A stretch of 64,000 bases of DNA from Sedimenticola sp. (GTDB lineage: Bacteria > Pseudomonadota > Gammaproteobacteria > Chromatiales > Chromatiaceae). A program made the translations under genes and the position numbers. Where the stretch lies: contig JALSQZ010000226.1 of the NCBI GenBank assembly GCA_026985055.1, positions 1 to 64,000 on the forward strand. The letters are read 5' to 3'. How positions within the stretch are numbered: position 1 is the stretch's first letter; each line of letters begins with the position of its first letter. This document shows, piece by piece, positions 1-8,615 of this stretch. The notes beneath the pieces were generated by a model. The model saw nothing but the letters and a program-made list of their open reading frames with translations, did no database searches and was not told where the DNA came from.

Positions 1-120
1 CCGCTGACCGAAGCGGTTGCCAAAATACAAACCCCTTTATATAAAGAGTGCCAACCTGGTTGGCGGCATAGTCCAACGGACATTTATCTGCCATGCGCTG
101 CACAGCAGATAAATGCTTAG
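1..120 (+). CDS. Possible 3' end of an upstream cassette ORF (partial)
   Basis: Frame 1 is open from the window edge for 39 codons to a TAG inside the first attC-like site, while the other two forward frames are closed early. The gene at 810-1571 also ends inside its attC site, so this arrangement is plausible for a gene cassette. The peptide is too short to recognise and could be a chance open frame. The start lies outside the window. Confidence 0.3.
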   Translation, partial: PLTEAVAKIQTPLYKECQPGWRHSPTDIYLPCAAQQINA

Positions 121-129
121 ATGTTAGGT
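71..129 (+). other. attC recombination site 1 (59 bp)
   Basis: The site begins with GTCCAAC (71-77, fits RYYYAAC) and ends with GTTAGGT (123-129, fits GTTRRRY). An 11-bp perfect inverted repeat lies between them: CATTTATCTGC at 81-91 and its complement at 105-115. The length is exactly that of a classical 59-base element. Its 3' core marks the first base of the next cassette (TTAGGT at 124). No integrase or attI is visible in the window. Confidence 0.72.
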
Positions 130-157
130 TTATAGCAATACTATTTCGGAGAAATAT

Positions 158-709
158 ATGAAAACAATAGGATTGATAGCATTTGTTTCTATGGCTCTTA
201 TATTGTCTGGATGTGAAACCACAAACTCGATTCCTTATGATCCATCCACAACAAATATAATTACTATTCAAAACACGTTAAAAAAAGAAGGAAAGAAGGT
301 TAGTGTGGGTAATATTACTTTAGCTCCAGGAATAGAGGAAAGCCCCATGTGTCGCTTAAACGGTCCTGTTAAAGTCGCACCAGGAAAGTCTTTACCAAGA
401 TATATAGAAGAAGCATTTCAGGAAGAGTTGTTTATGGCTGGAGTATACGATTCTAATGCGGAGACTAATATTAATGGCAAAATTGAAAAGTTGAGTTTCA
501 GTTCAGTATCACCCGCGTACTGGGATATAAGTATGAAGATAAGTTCCAATGTTTTTCCTGGGTATGTTGTATCCATACATTACCCATTTGATACTAGTTG
601 GACAGCATATTCTGCATGTAAGAATGTAGCAAATGCTTTTGGGCCCGCAGTTCAATCCTTATTAAAAGAAGTTGTTTCTGACCCTAGGTTTTCGGCACTA
701 GTAAAGTGA
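158..709 (+). CDS. Cassette-encoded lipoprotein of unknown function
   Basis: This is a predicted 183-residue outer- or inner-membrane lipoprotein. It has a short signal peptide ending in the lipobox LSGC (Cys19), followed by a soluble domain with no fold I recognise. A good ribosome site (CGGAGA at 147-152) precedes the ATG. The gene fills a cassette bounded by GTTAGGT at 123-129 and ACCTAAC at 715-721. These two 7-mers are exact complements, as expected for the two ends of one integron cassette. Base composition is visibly AT-richer than the housekeeping genes from 2 kb onward, which suggests recent acquisition. No function can be assigned. Confidence 0.85.
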   Translation: MKTIGLIAFVSMALILSGCETTNSIPYDPSTTNIITIQNTLKKEGKKVSVGNITLAPGIEESPMCRLNGPVKVAPGKSLPRYIEEAFQEELFMAGVYDSNAETNINGKIEKLSFSSVSPAYWDISMKISSNVFPGYVVSIHYPFDTSWTAYSACKNVANAFGPAVQSLLKEVVSDPRFSALVK

Positions 710-714
710 GGAAA

Positions 715-794
715 ACCTAACAAGGCCATTAACCGGAGACAAAAAATCTTCGCGACGCTTCTCTTTTTTGTCCCGGTTATGGCAGGAGTTATGC
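715..794 (+). other. attC recombination site 2 (80 bp)
   Basis: R'' is ACCTAAC (715-721), the exact complement of the cassette's own start at 123-129. A long imperfect stem pairs 726-746 with 764-782 and leaves two extra-helical bases on one arm, as attC bottom strands do. R' is GTTATGC at 788-794, one mismatch from GTTRRRY. That variant is repeated in complement at the end of the next cassette (GGCATAAC, 1525-1532), which supports it as a real core site. Confidence 0.78.
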
Positions 795-809
795 CTACAA
801 GGACAAAGC

Positions 810-1571
810 ATGCGTAGCCTAATTTTGGGATTGTTATTTACTACATTTATGACGCCAGTTGTTGCGGGCTTTGGATCGCAAGAGGAAGTGTCAAAATGGC
901 TGACGTTTTATTATCAAGCCACTTCTCCTGATAGGCTGCCGGTGGCTATTGAATATATGAGCCGATCTGGGATGCTTGATAACAAAAAAGCCATGGCACC
1001 AATATTCGGATTTATATCCGGTGTTTTTAAGGATAACCCAATGAAAGTAGCCGGTTGGATTGATCGGCTAGGCTCGCTAAAAGAGGAGCATCTTGGCGTT
1101 GTAGTTCTCGGGCTTTGGTACGCTAATCTCCCAGAATCTCAACGACTGACGTATGGAATCCTAGATAAGCACCCCAAACTAAATGAGCAATTTGCCTTTT
1201 TAAGAAAAGGCTCACCGATGCCAATTGACAAAATCCCGCTTGAAAACGGGCCATGGGTTCTTGATGCGTTATGGGGTAACTTCATGGCTACAGGGAGAAA
1301 AAAGCCTATTGAAAGAATAATGGCAGCGCTCCCTTGGGTAGATGTAAAAGGAGACACTAATAGACTCCTGGTTGGTGGTGCTGCCCAGTGGTCGCTAACC
1401 TCAAATGCTGTACAGCATGATCTTGTGTTCAAATTCTGCGAAGCGGCGATCAAAACGCAACCCAAGGATATAGCTTTGAAGCTCCAAGAAGTTCTGGAAG
1501 TTGCGAGAAAAGAAAGACAGCAAAGGCATAACACACACCCTGAGGTAGTCCGTCAAGGAAAAGCGGACTAG
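810..1571 (+). CDS. Cassette-encoded secreted protein of unknown function
   Basis: This is a 253-residue protein with an N-terminal signal peptide (hydrophobic residues 3-18, probable cleavage near VVA-GF) and an otherwise soluble, helix-rich chain. I do not recognise a family. An in-frame ATG exists at 768, but it lies inside the attC stem. The ATG at 810 has AGGAC at 799-803 and gives a clean signal peptide, so I chose 810. The gene occupies a cassette from 789 (TTATGCC) to the attC-like site at 1526-1589, and its stop codon (1569-1571) lies inside that site. The C-terminal 15 or so residues are therefore encoded by attC sequence, which is common in cassettes. Confidence 0.8.
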   Translation: MRSLILGLLFTTFMTPVVAGFGSQEEVSKWLTFYYQATSPDRLPVAIEYMSRSGMLDNKKAMAPIFGFISGVFKDNPMKVAGWIDRLGSLKEEHLGVVVLGLWYANLPESQRLTYGILDKHPKLNEQFAFLRKGSPMPIDKIPLENGPWVLDALWGNFMATGRKKPIERIMAALPWVDVKGDTNRLLVGGAAQWSLTSNAVQHDLVFKFCEAAIKTQPKDIALKLQEVLEVARKERQQRHNTHPEVVRQGKAD

Positions 1572-1589
1572 CTCGCCAGCTCGTTAACA
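1526..1589 (+). other. attC-like site 3, possibly damaged
   Basis: R'' GCATAAC (1526-1532; extended GGCATAAC 1525-1532) is the exact complement of the cassette start GTTATGCC at 788-795. A 7-bp stem TAGTCCG/CGGACTA pairs 1546-1552 with 1564-1570. The 3' core would be GTTAACA (1583-1589), which departs from GTTRRRY at one position and lies inside a transposase remnant. The right half may therefore be altered or replaced. Confidence 0.5.
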
Positions 1590-1695
1590 AGCGGAGAACC
1601 CTTGTCTGTCAACGCCATGAGGTATTTGGCCTCATCGTACGGTTGTTTATCCTGCCAGCATCGCCAGAGGATGCGGATCCACTTGTACGTCAGTG
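1568..1695 (-). pseudogene. C-terminal remnant of an IS110-like transposase
   Basis: Read on the minus strand, 1691 down to 1568 encodes about 40 residues containing YKWIRILWRCWQ and PYDEAKYL, then GSPL and a TAG stop. A KWIRI-x3-CWQ-x4-PYDE tail is typical, from memory, of the C-terminus of IS110/IS116/IS902-type transposases. Nothing upstream continues the gene, because the reading frame runs straight into the truncated repeat at 1695. It is a decayed end of an insertion sequence. The family assignment is from recall, not a search. Confidence 0.5.
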
Positions 1696-1924
1696 CGCGG
1701 CTCGCAGGCAAGGGTTGTTCCCTTGGCAAGAGCCGGAACGCAGAGCCGGCCTTTTCTTGAAGCCCCTAACCGATTGATCTATAAGGACAGGCCCGCTTGC
1801 CCTTGCCCGCGGACAGCGTTATCAGCCCTTGTTGTAGAATCACTACAACGGCGGTCTGATGCCTTGCCGCGAACAAGGGCAAGCGGGCTGAACGCGATAT
1901 AGATTGTTGCCGAGTTAATAAAAG
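1695..1924. repeat. Truncated copy of a 286-bp inverted-repeat element
   Basis: This 230-bp segment is almost identical to 48972-49201, with only scattered substitutions. It contains a 14-bp perfect inverted repeat (CCCGCTTGCCCTTG at 1792-1805, complement at 1874-1887) enclosing a second hairpin (GTTGTAG/CTACAAC, 1831-1849). The right terminus matches the full copy, but the left terminal repeat is missing. Homology stops at 1695, exactly where the transposase remnant begins. The following gap, 1925-2018, holds nothing I can identify. Confidence 0.85.
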
Positions 1925-2018
1925 GCCCGCGCCCAGAAGGAAAAACGAATCGTCTACGATACGGGTTCATGATTTAGTCAGAGGTTCCTTTATTGTGCTG
2001 AATTTTTTCATGACAAGC

Positions 2019-3263
2019 CTATCTGGATGAAATGCAGCCAAAGGATTTTCTGATTTCGGCGATTTTCTGGCAGCGCAGTCTGTGTATTGCATCGCCGATT
2101 TTCTTCCCACTGAGGCTTGCCGGGAGGTCAGCAGCAGAGATGCGGGTGGCGGCCTGGCGTGCCTGGCGTAGATATTCCGCCTGGGGATAGGGCTTGTTTT
2201 GCAGGCCCTTGCGTCCCTGGGCATCGGCCTGGGCGGCAACGAGGAATCGTTCGAAATCGTCTGGATTGCGCCAGGCGTCCAGGTCAGACAGCAGTTTTTC
2301 CACGGTGTCGGGTTTGAGGTCGAAAGCCATGTGCGCCAGCAGATGATAGCGGGCGGTCTTGCGCGCCAGGCGCTGATAGCGCAGGGGAACGCGAAGACGC
2401 TGACATACCCGGTCCACCAGGGGTACTCCAAGGGCTTCGTGACCGCGATGGCTGGGCCAGAATTCCCTTGCGGTGGCCGCCTTGCCCAGATCATGCAACA
2501 AGACCGCAAAGCGAACTTCGGGAGCATTGCTCAACGCCACGACCTTGTCCAGAGTCAGGAGTACATGTTCACCGGTGTCGATTTCCGGGTGGTAGCGTTC
2601 GGGCTGGGGTATGCCGAACAGATCGTCAATCTCCGGCAGGAAGGCGCGCAGAATCCGGCATTGGCGCAGGACCTCGACAAAACGCCGGGGGGAAGGTGTG
2701 AGCAGCGCTTTTTTCAGTTCCTGCCACTGACGCTCCGGGGCGATCTTGTCCAGCTGATTGTTTGCTGCCATGTCCCCTGCGAGCTTGCAGGTGGCCGGGG
2801 TGACCTGAAAATCCAGCTGCGCGGCGAGGCGCGCCAGGCGCAGCAGCCGCAGGGGGTCATCCTCGAAATGAGGCAAATGCCGCAGCAGCCGGTTTTTCAG
2901 ATCCTGCTGGCCATGAAAAGGATCGATGAGCTTGCCATCAGCCGTCATGGCCATGGCATTGATGCGCAAATCCCGCCGGGCCAGGTCTTCTTCCAAGGTC
3001 ACATCCGGGCGAAACTGCAATGCGCCATCCGGGCTGCGTCCCCGCGCCAGGGCATATTCTTCCTTTGTGTCTGGATGGAGGAATACGGGAAAATCCTTGC
3101 CTACGGGTTGAAAGCCAAGGCTGCGCATTTCTTCCGGGGTGCTGCCCACTACTACCCAGTCCTGATCCGATGGTTCCAACCCCAGGAGTTGGTCACGCAC
3201 ACTGCCACCCACGCGGTAGCGTTCCAGTTTGGTTTCAGGGGAGTTCGGGGGGGAGGCGCTCAT
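2019..3263 (-). CDS. cca: Multifunctional CCA-adding protein
   Basis: tRNA nucleotidyltransferase that builds or repairs the 3' CCA of tRNAs; the gammaproteobacterial form also carries an HD phosphohydrolase domain. The nucleotidyltransferase signature GGSVRD is at residues 19-24 and the metal-binding Asp pair is D33/D35 (SDQDW). RRDLRINAMA follows, and the HD motif LLHDLGK lies near residue 257. At 414 residues it matches the long bacterial type (E. coli 412). It is the last gene of the minus-strand operon and its 5' end overlaps the DUF2007 gene by 29 nt. The first 14 residues precede the conserved start of the fold, so a slightly later start is possible. Confidence 0.95.
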   Translation of the reverse strand: MSASPPNSPETKLERYRVGGSVRDQLLGLEPSDQDWVVVGSTPEEMRSLGFQPVGKDFPVFLHPDTKEEYALARGRSPDGALQFRPDVTLEEDLARRDLRINAMAMTADGKLIDPFHGQQDLKNRLLRHLPHFEDDPLRLLRLARLAAQLDFQVTPATCKLAGDMAANNQLDKIAPERQWQELKKALLTPSPRRFVEVLRQCRILRAFLPEIDDLFGIPQPERYHPEIDTGEHVLLTLDKVVALSNAPEVRFAVLLHDLGKAATAREFWPSHRGHEALGVPLVDRVCQRLRVPLRYQRLARKTARYHLLAHMAFDLKPDTVEKLLSDLDAWRNPDDFERFLVAAQADAQGRKGLQNKPYPQAEYLRQARQAATRISAADLPASLSGKKIGDAIHRLRCQKIAEIRKSFGCISSR

Positions 3264-3480
3264 CGTTATCGGCGGGATCGTTCATGCGGGCGATGATGGC
3301 TTTGGCGCGGGGAGCATCCCGGTCTTCCACCCAGACCTTGAGGAACCCCAGGGCGGGCAGCTCGCCCATGGCGCCCTGAAGATAGTCGCCACCCACCTGG
3401 GCTTCGATACCCTCGCCGATGAGACGGATCTTCACCAGATGGGCTTCCAGGGAGTTGAGGGCTTCGAAGACGGGAGTCAA
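3235..3480 (-). CDS. DUF2007-family small protein
   Basis: An 81-residue soluble protein. The N-terminal half (EAHLVKIRLIGEGIEAQVGGDY) matches the pattern of DUF2007 (putative signal-transducing) proteins, which have a small ferredoxin-like fold and no established role. The start is a TTG directly after the TGA of the upstream lipoprotein gene, with a run of Gs acting as ribosome site, so translation is probably coupled. It also overlaps cca downstream. The family call is confident; no function is claimed. Confidence 0.75.
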   Translation of the reverse strand: MTPVFEALNSLEAHLVKIRLIGEGIEAQVGGDYLQGAMGELPALGFLKVWVEDRDAPRAKAIIARMNDPADNDERLPPELP

Positions 3481-3684
3481 TCAGCCCCCCATCTCGCGCA
3501 GCTTTCGGTCTTGTTCCTCGGCTTCTTTTTTCATCTGTTGTTCCAGTCCCTTGGCCTGATCCAGCGTTTTCATTTGGGTTTCCCAGGGGGTGGCCACTTT
3601 TTGTTTTGGCTTGTTGGATTGGGAGCCGTCATCCGAGCAGGCAGCCAGCAGCATCAGCGTGCTTGCAAGAAACAGGAGTTTCAT
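3481..3684 (-). CDS. Small lipoprotein
   Basis: A 67-residue lipoprotein with lipobox LAAC (Cys16). A charged, coiled-coil-like tail (QMKKEAEEQDRKLREM) follows. An upstream in-frame ATG at 3750 would add 22 residues without hydrophobicity, so I chose the ATG at 3684, which overlaps the yciK stop as ATGA. It resembles other short lipoproteins of unknown function and has no diagnostic domain. Confidence 0.75.
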   Translation of the reverse strand: MKLLFLASTLMLLAACSDDGSQSNKPKQKVATPWETQMKTLDQAKGLEQQMKKEAEEQDRKLREMGG

Positions 3685-4430
3685 TGTTGTGCCTCCTCCC
3701 AGGCAAGAGCCTCGCCATGGGTGTTTTTGCTGTCCGGCCCCATGAGCCATAGGTACAGGGGCATGAGTGCTTCGGGGGGCTTGATTTTGTTGATGTCTTC
3801 ACCGGGGAAAATGTTTTTGCGCATCTGGGTGCGGGTTGGGCCGGGGTCGATACTGTTCACCCGCACCGGGCTGTCTTCCAGTTCCTCGGCCAGGGTTTGC
3901 ATCAGGGCTTCCTGAGCAAATTTGCTGGCGGCGTAGGCGCCCCAGTAGGCCTTGGCCCGGCGACCAACGCGGTCGGAAGTAAAGATCAGCGAGGCGTCAT
4001 CGGATTTGAGCAGCAAGGGCAGGCAAACCTGGGTGATCATGAAGGGCGCGTTGATGTTCACCTGCATGACTTTCATCCAGTCCTGGGGATCGTAGTCCTT
4101 GATGCGGCTGAGATAGGGGTTGATTGCGGCGTCGTGGAGGATGCCGTCCAGGCGGCCAAAAGAGCTTTCGAGCTTCTCGCCCAGTTCTTCATAGTCACGG
4201 GTGGTAGCCCCTTCCAGGTGCATGGGATAGATAGCCGGGGTGGGCGCACCCAGTTCCTCGATCTCATCATATACGCTTTCCAGATTGGGCAGGGTCTTGC
4301 TCAACAGGATTACCGTGGCGCCATGGGTGGCAAAAGCGATGGAGGCGGCGCGGCCGATGCCACTGCCGGCGCCGGTAACCAGTATTACGCGATCCTTGAG
4401 AAGATCGGAGGGAGCCTGATAATTCTGCAT
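3681..4430 (-). CDS. yciK: YciK-type short-chain oxidoreductase
   Basis: NAD(P)-dependent short-chain dehydrogenase of the YciK subfamily; the substrate is unknown. It shows the Rossmann TGAGSGIG motif, HDAAIN in place of NNAG, the catalytic Ser region (FTSDRVGR) and YAASK with the active Tyr and Lys. MPLYLWLMG near the C-terminus is typical of YciK. The ATG at 4430 aligns with the usual N-terminus of the family; an ATG at 4451 would add seven unlikely residues. In pseudomonads yciK sits next to mupP and ubiG, as here. Confidence 0.88.
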   Translation of the reverse strand: MQNYQAPSDLLKDRVILVTGAGSGIGRAASIAFATHGATVILLSKTLPNLESVYDEIEELGAPTPAIYPMHLEGATTRDYEELGEKLESSFGRLDGILHDAAINPYLSRIKDYDPQDWMKVMQVNINAPFMITQVCLPLLLKSDDASLIFTSDRVGRRAKAYWGAYAASKFAQEALMQTLAEELEDSPVRVNSIDPGPTRTQMRKNIFPGEDINKIKPPEALMPLYLWLMGPDSKNTHGEALAWEEAQQ

Positions 4431-4510
4431 GACGGGTTCGGAGATACACATGAACGGAAAAGATCATATTACCCCAATCGGGGTAAAACTTCCGCAAGAT
4501 GCGAGGGAAA

Positions 4511-5173
4511 TTATGCGGCAAGAAGCCCGAGGATATCTTCAGGCTTGTGCAGGGAGTAATCCGCCTGCCACTGATCGGGACGGTCCTGTTTCTGAAGATA
4601 GCCGAACAAGGCGCAGGCAGTGGCCATGCCGGCGGCGCGGCCGGCTTGGATGTCTCTTTGCGCATCGCCCACATACAGGCAATGTTCGGGATCCACGTTC
4701 AGCTTTTCGGCGGCATGCAACAAGGGAGCAGGGTGGGGTTTGCGCTGTGGCAAGGTGTCGCCACTGATGACGACCTGGGTGCCGCAGGGCATGGGCAGAG
4801 CCGCCATCAGGGGGTCGGTTAGCCAGGCGGGTTTGTTGGTGACGATGCCCCAGGGAATCGCGATTGCACACAGCTGCTCAAGTACCGTATCCATGCCGGG
4901 AAACAGGCGGGTATGGGTGCAGATGTTCTTTAGATAAACATCCAGCAGAAACAGGCGGCGTTCTTCGAAGCCTTCCTCTTCGGGCTGCATGCCAAAGCCC
5001 CGGCGGATGAGAGCGATGCCGCCATGAGAGACCACGGGACGGATTTCCTCGAAAGGCAGAGTCGGTCGGCCAAAGTGTTCCAGGGTTCGGTTCAGGGCAT
5101 GGGCCAGATCCGGGGCGGTATCCGCCAGAGTGCCGTCCAGATCGAACAGGACCGCGTGGAAACGCCGGGTCAT
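4511..5173 (-). CDS. mupP: HAD phosphatase, probably MupP (MurNAc-6-phosphate phosphatase)
   Basis: A 220-residue haloacid-dehalogenase phosphatase. Motif [10 protein letters not shown] is at residues 11-19, there is a helical cap, and motif IV is [11 protein letters not shown]. By sequence alone it could be called phosphoglycolate phosphatase (Gph). The position between ubiG and yciK is that of mupP in Pseudomonas, whose product dephosphorylates N-acetylmuramate 6-phosphate in cell-wall recycling. I therefore favour MupP as an inference from context. Its start overlaps the ubiG stop as ATGA. Confidence 0.8.
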   Translation of the reverse strand: MTRRFHAVLFDLDGTLADTAPDLAHALNRTLEHFGRPTLPFEEIRPVVSHGGIALIRRGFGMQPEEEGFEERRLFLLDVYLKNICTHTRLFPGMDTVLEQLCAIAIPWGIVTNKPAWLTDPLMAALPMPCGTQVVISGDTLPQRKPHPAPLLHAAEKLNVDPEHCLYVGDAQRDIQAGRAAGMATACALFGYLQKQDRPDQWQADYSLHKPEDILGLLAA

Positions 5174-5883
5174 TCTTCCGCTTTGTCGGTAGTGAGCAGA
5201 TAGTTTACGTCCACATCATCGGGATCGAGACGATAGACGCGGGTAAAAGGGTTGTAGGTCATGCCGGTGATGTCCCGGGTTTCCAGCCCGGCGTCCCGTA
5301 CCCATTGATTCAGTTCGGAGGGACGGATGAAGCGCGCATAGTCATGGGTGCCCTTGGGCAACAGTTGCAGAACGTATTCCGCGCCTACGATGGCGAACAG
5401 ATAGGATTTGGGGTTGCGGTTGATAGTGGAGAAGAATACCTTGCCACCGGGTTTGACCAGGGTAGCGCAGGCGCGAATCACCGAGCCGGGGTCAGGAACG
5501 TGTTCCAGCATTTCCATGCAGGTGACGACATCAAAGGCGCCGGGCATTTCTTGCGCCAGCTTCTCCACGGGGATCTGGCGATAATCCACTTCCAGGCCAC
5601 TTTCCAGCAGGTGCAGACGCGCTACTTCCAGATTGGCTTCCCCCATGTCGATGCCGGTAACCGCAGCACCTTTTTCTGCCATGGATTCGGCAAGGATTCC
5701 GCCGCCACAGCCCACGTCCAGTACCTTCTTGCCAGCCAGCCCTCCGGCATGTTCCTCGATGTAGGCCAGGCGCAGGGGATTGATCTCGTGCAGGGGCTTG
5801 AATTCGCTGTGCGGATCCCACCAGCGAGAGGCCAGTTCCTCGAACTTGTTGATTTCGCTCTGATCGACGTTGTGCTGATTCAT
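5170..5883 (-). CDS. ubiG: Ubiquinone biosynthesis O-methyltransferase UbiG
   Basis: SAM-dependent class-I methyltransferase that carries out both O-methylations in ubiquinone synthesis. The N-terminal [11 protein letters not shown] (residues 14-24) and the SAM-binding DVGCGGG (56-62) are diagnostic, and EMLEHVPDP and [12 protein letters not shown] follow the family. At 237 residues it has the normal length. It lies 13 nt downstream of mtaD and overlaps mupP by four bases. Confidence 0.95.
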   Translation of the reverse strand: MNQHNVDQSEINKFEELASRWWDPHSEFKPLHEINPLRLAYIEEHAGGLAGKKVLDVGCGGGILAESMAEKGAAVTGIDMGEANLEVARLHLLESGLEVDYRQIPVEKLAQEMPGAFDVVTCMEMLEHVPDPGSVIRACATLVKPGGKVFFSTINRNPKSYLFAIVGAEYVLQLLPKGTHDYARFIRPSELNQWVRDAGLETRDITGMTYNPFTRVYRLDPDDVDVNYLLTTDKAEE

Positions 5884-5896
5884 GATGAGGCTGATG

Positions 5897-7228
5897 TCAG
5901 GAGGCTTGCGACTGACGCCATTCTATCAGTTTTTCCTGCCACTGCCCGGCATTGGCCAGCAGTTGGGCATGGTCCATGCGCACCAGCTTGCGTTCTCGCA
6001 GGAGATGGCAGCCGTTTATCCAGACATTGCTGACCTGTTCCCGGCCCGCGGCATACACGATCTGGGATACGGGGTCGAACAGCGGGCGGGTTTCGAGTTG
6101 TTCCAGGTCGATAGCGGTGATATCCGCGGCCTTGCCGACTCTCAGGGAGCCGGTCTGTTCTTCCAGCCCCAGTGCGCGGGCGCCGTTGATGGTGGCCATG
6201 GCCAGCACCTGGGCGGCGGGCAAGGCTTCGGGGTCTTGCGCCACGCCTTTGCCCAGCAGAGCGGCACTGCGCATTTCTCCGAGCATGTCCAGATCATTGT
6301 TGCTCGCGGCGCCGTCCGTGCCCAGGGCGACGTTCACTCCCGCGTCCAGCAGTTTTGCCACGGGACAGAATCCGGAAGCCAGCTTCAGATTGGATTCAGG
6401 GCAATGCACCACATGACTGCCACTGGCGGCCAAGGCTTTGATTTCATCATCATCGAGCTGGGTCATATGCACGGCGATGAAATCCGGGCCGGGAAGACCC
6501 AGGGCTTCCAGGCGCGCAAGGGGACGCTGGCCAAAGTTTTTCCGGCTCTGATTGATCTCGTCCACCGTTTCGTGAACATGCATATGAATTGGCAGCTCCA
6601 GCTCATTGGCCAGGGTTCTTACCTTCCTGAGCGGCGCATCGGATACGGAATAGGGCGCATGCGGGGCAAATATGGCGCGGATCAGTGGTTCGTTCCGGTA
6701 TTGATCATGCAGTTCCAGGGCCTTGTTGAGGTAATCCTCCGCATCGGCTGCCCAGGCAGAAGGAAAGTCGATGAGGATCATGCCCAGCACGGCGCGCATC
6801 CCGGCTTCCTGCGCCACCTGGCCGGTGACATCCGGAAAGAAATACATGTCATTGAAACAGGTAGTGCCGGAGCGAATCATCTCGGCCATGGCCAGACGGC
6901 TGCCATCGGCAACGAATTCCGGGCTGATCCAGCGTTTTTCCGCGGGCCAGATATGCTGATTGAGCCAGTCCATGAGAGGAAGATCATCCGCCATGCCACG
7001 AAACAGGCTCATGGGTGTATGAGTGTGGGCATTGATCAGACCGGGAATCAGGGCGTGACCCGGCAGTTCCACCACAGTCGATGCGCTGATCTGTTCACGC
7101 GCCTGGGCGGAAGGAAGAATGGCGGCGATGCGCCCCTCATGGATGGCGATGGCATGTTCGGCCAGCACTTGGCCGGCGGGTTCCACGGGTATGATCCAGG
7201 AGGCATGTATCAGACTGTCTGTGTGCAT
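5897..7228 (-). CDS. mtaD: 5'-methylthioadenosine/S-adenosylhomocysteine deaminase
   Basis: Amidohydrolase of the MtaD/TrzA-like group that deaminates methylthioadenosine, and often S-adenosylhomocysteine. Metal ligands are visible as HTH (His68, His70), HMHVHE in mid-protein and [10 protein letters not shown] towards the C-terminus. At 443 residues it is full length. The open frame extends upstream to 7411, but the ATG at 7228 aligns with the family start. It heads the minus-strand operon and diverges from mtnA across 154 bp. Together the two genes suggest a salvage route that feeds methylthioadenosine into the methionine cycle. Confidence 0.88.
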   Translation of the reverse strand: MHTDSLIHASWIIPVEPAGQVLAEHAIAIHEGRIAAILPSAQAREQISASTVVELPGHALIPGLINAHTHTPMSLFRGMADDLPLMDWLNQHIWPAEKRWISPEFVADGSRLAMAEMIRSGTTCFNDMYFFPDVTGQVAQEAGMRAVLGMILIDFPSAWAADAEDYLNKALELHDQYRNEPLIRAIFAPHAPYSVSDAPLRKVRTLANELELPIHMHVHETVDEINQSRKNFGQRPLARLEALGLPGPDFIAVHMTQLDDDEIKALAASGSHVVHCPESNLKLASGFCPVAKLLDAGVNVALGTDGAASNNDLDMLGEMRSAALLGKGVAQDPEALPAAQVLAMATINGARALGLEEQTGSLRVGKAADITAIDLEQLETRPLFDPVSQIVYAAGREQVSNVWINGCHLLRERKLVRMDHAQLLANAGQWQEKLIEWRQSQAS

Positions 7229-7382
7229 GGCTGACGCATCGGTTGAAAAACATGGCCGTATGGTAACAGGATTGTTGGTTCCTGCATTGTGCACAAGGTG
7301 TCGGGGATATGCCGCAAGGTAGCCGTCATGGTGTAAGATTTGTATCCGTTCATCACAACACTGGCGGGAGCCGTTGCGACAA

Positions 7383-8444
7383 ATGAAAACCCCGGTACTG
7401 AAACGCGCCATAGGCCCGGACGACGCGGTTCTCTGGCAGGGAAACGAGCTGTTCCTGCTGGATCAGCGTCTGTTGCCTCATATTGAACATTTCATTCATT
7501 GTGAGCACGCTAAGAGCGTGGCTCAGGCCATTGCCGACATGGTGGTGCGTGGCGCGCCGGCGATTGGCGTCACCGCGGCCTATGGTGTGGTGCTGGCCGC
7601 CAGGGATGCCTGGCGACAGGCGGGACAGGGCTGGAAAGCGGCCATAGAGGATGATCTGGCCGCTTTGCTCGCGGCGCGCCCGACGGCGGTGAATCTCGGC
7701 TGGGCCGTCGAGCGCATGAAAAGGCTGATCGGGACCATGGCGGACGAGCGCGAGCCGGGGGCCGTGCTCCTGGCCGAAGCGCGTAGCATTCATGATGAAG
7801 ATATTGCCGCCAACCGCAGTCTGGGGGATCTGGGGGCGTCTCTCATAGACAGCGCAACTTCGGTCATTACCCATTGCAACGCCGGCGCCCTGGCCACCGG
7901 GGGATATGGCACCGCCCTGGGGGTGATACGCAGCGCCTGGAACAGCGGCAAGCTGGAACGGGTCTATGCGGACGAAACCCGTCCCTGGCTCCAGGGCAGT
8001 CGTTTGACCGCCTGGGAGCTGGTGCATGAAGGCATTCCCGTTTCCCTGCTGGCGGACGGCGCGGCTGCGGCCCGCATGGCGGCCGGTGGTATCGGCTGGG
8101 TGATCGTGGGTTCGGATCGCATTGCCGCGAATGGTGATGTGGCGAACAAGATCGGTACCTATTCCCTGGCGCTGGCGGCCAGGGCTCATGGCGTAAAGGT
8201 CATGGTGGCTGCACCCACCTCCACCATTGACATGGACTGTCCCAGCGGGCCGGATATCCCCATTGAAAGCCGTGAACCGGATGAGCTGCTGTCCTGTGGC
8301 GGCAAGCGGGTGGCGAGCATGGGGGCGGAGGCCTGGAACCCGGTGTTCGACGTTACTCCGGCGGAACTGGTGGATGCCATTGTTACCGAAAAAGGCATTG
8401 TTTTGTCGCCCGACAAGGGCAAGCTCGCCGAGCACATGGCCTGA
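7383..8444 (+). CDS. mtnA: S-methyl-5-thioribose-1-phosphate isomerase
   Basis: Converts methylthioribose 1-phosphate to methylthioribulose 1-phosphate in methionine salvage. It belongs to the eIF2B-like isomerase family. The active Cys165 lies in [12 protein letters not shown] and Asp245 in [18 protein letters not shown] near residue 57 is also conserved. The 353-residue frame starts at ATG 7383; a TTG at 7374 would add three residues but sits too close to the GGGAG at 7366-7370. The next gene is gyrA, the same order as in Pseudomonas. Confidence 0.93.
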   Translation: MKTPVLKRAIGPDDAVLWQGNELFLLDQRLLPHIEHFIHCEHAKSVAQAIADMVVRGAPAIGVTAAYGVVLAARDAWRQAGQGWKAAIEDDLAALLAARPTAVNLGWAVERMKRLIGTMADEREPGAVLLAEARSIHDEDIAANRSLGDLGASLIDSATSVITHCNAGALATGGYGTALGVIRSAWNSGKLERVYADETRPWLQGSRLTAWELVHEGIPVSLLADGAAAARMAAGGIGWVIVGSDRIAANGDVANKIGTYSLALAARAHGVKVMVAAPTSTIDMDCPSGPDIPIESREPDELLSCGGKRVASMGAEAWNPVFDVTPAELVDAIVTEKGIVLSPDKGKLAEHMA

Positions 8445-8567
8445 TGTGGTGCTGTTTTCCTGCCAGACAGAAAAAACCTGCCTGAATACATGAGCTGATG
8501 CCCTCTGAGCCTCTCATCGGCGATTTACGGCTTTTCTCTTCTGACCTGCATCCCGGGTGAGGATTTG

Positions 8568-8576
8568 TGCTAAAAT
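8568..8576 (+). promoter_or_regulatory. Candidate extended -10 promoter for gyrA
   Basis: TGCTAAAAT is an extended -10 (TGn plus TAAAAT, five of six matches) about 40 nt before the gyrA start. I see no good -35 at 17 bp, so this is a weak call. The 171-bp mtnA-gyrA gap holds nothing else that I recognise. Confidence 0.35.
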
Positions 8577-8615
8577 TCCGCTCCTGATTGCATTACGCGG
8601 AAATCGCCAGTTCAG

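Noticed and set aside
1693..1902. Short open frames inside the repeat element (also at 48865-49272)
   Set aside because: They span a non-coding palindrome and exist only because the repeat is GC-rich and stop-poor.
7229..7382. SAM or other riboswitch between mtaD and mtnA
   Set aside because: The 154-bp divergent gap shows no conserved SAM-riboswitch core or terminator stem that I can identify.
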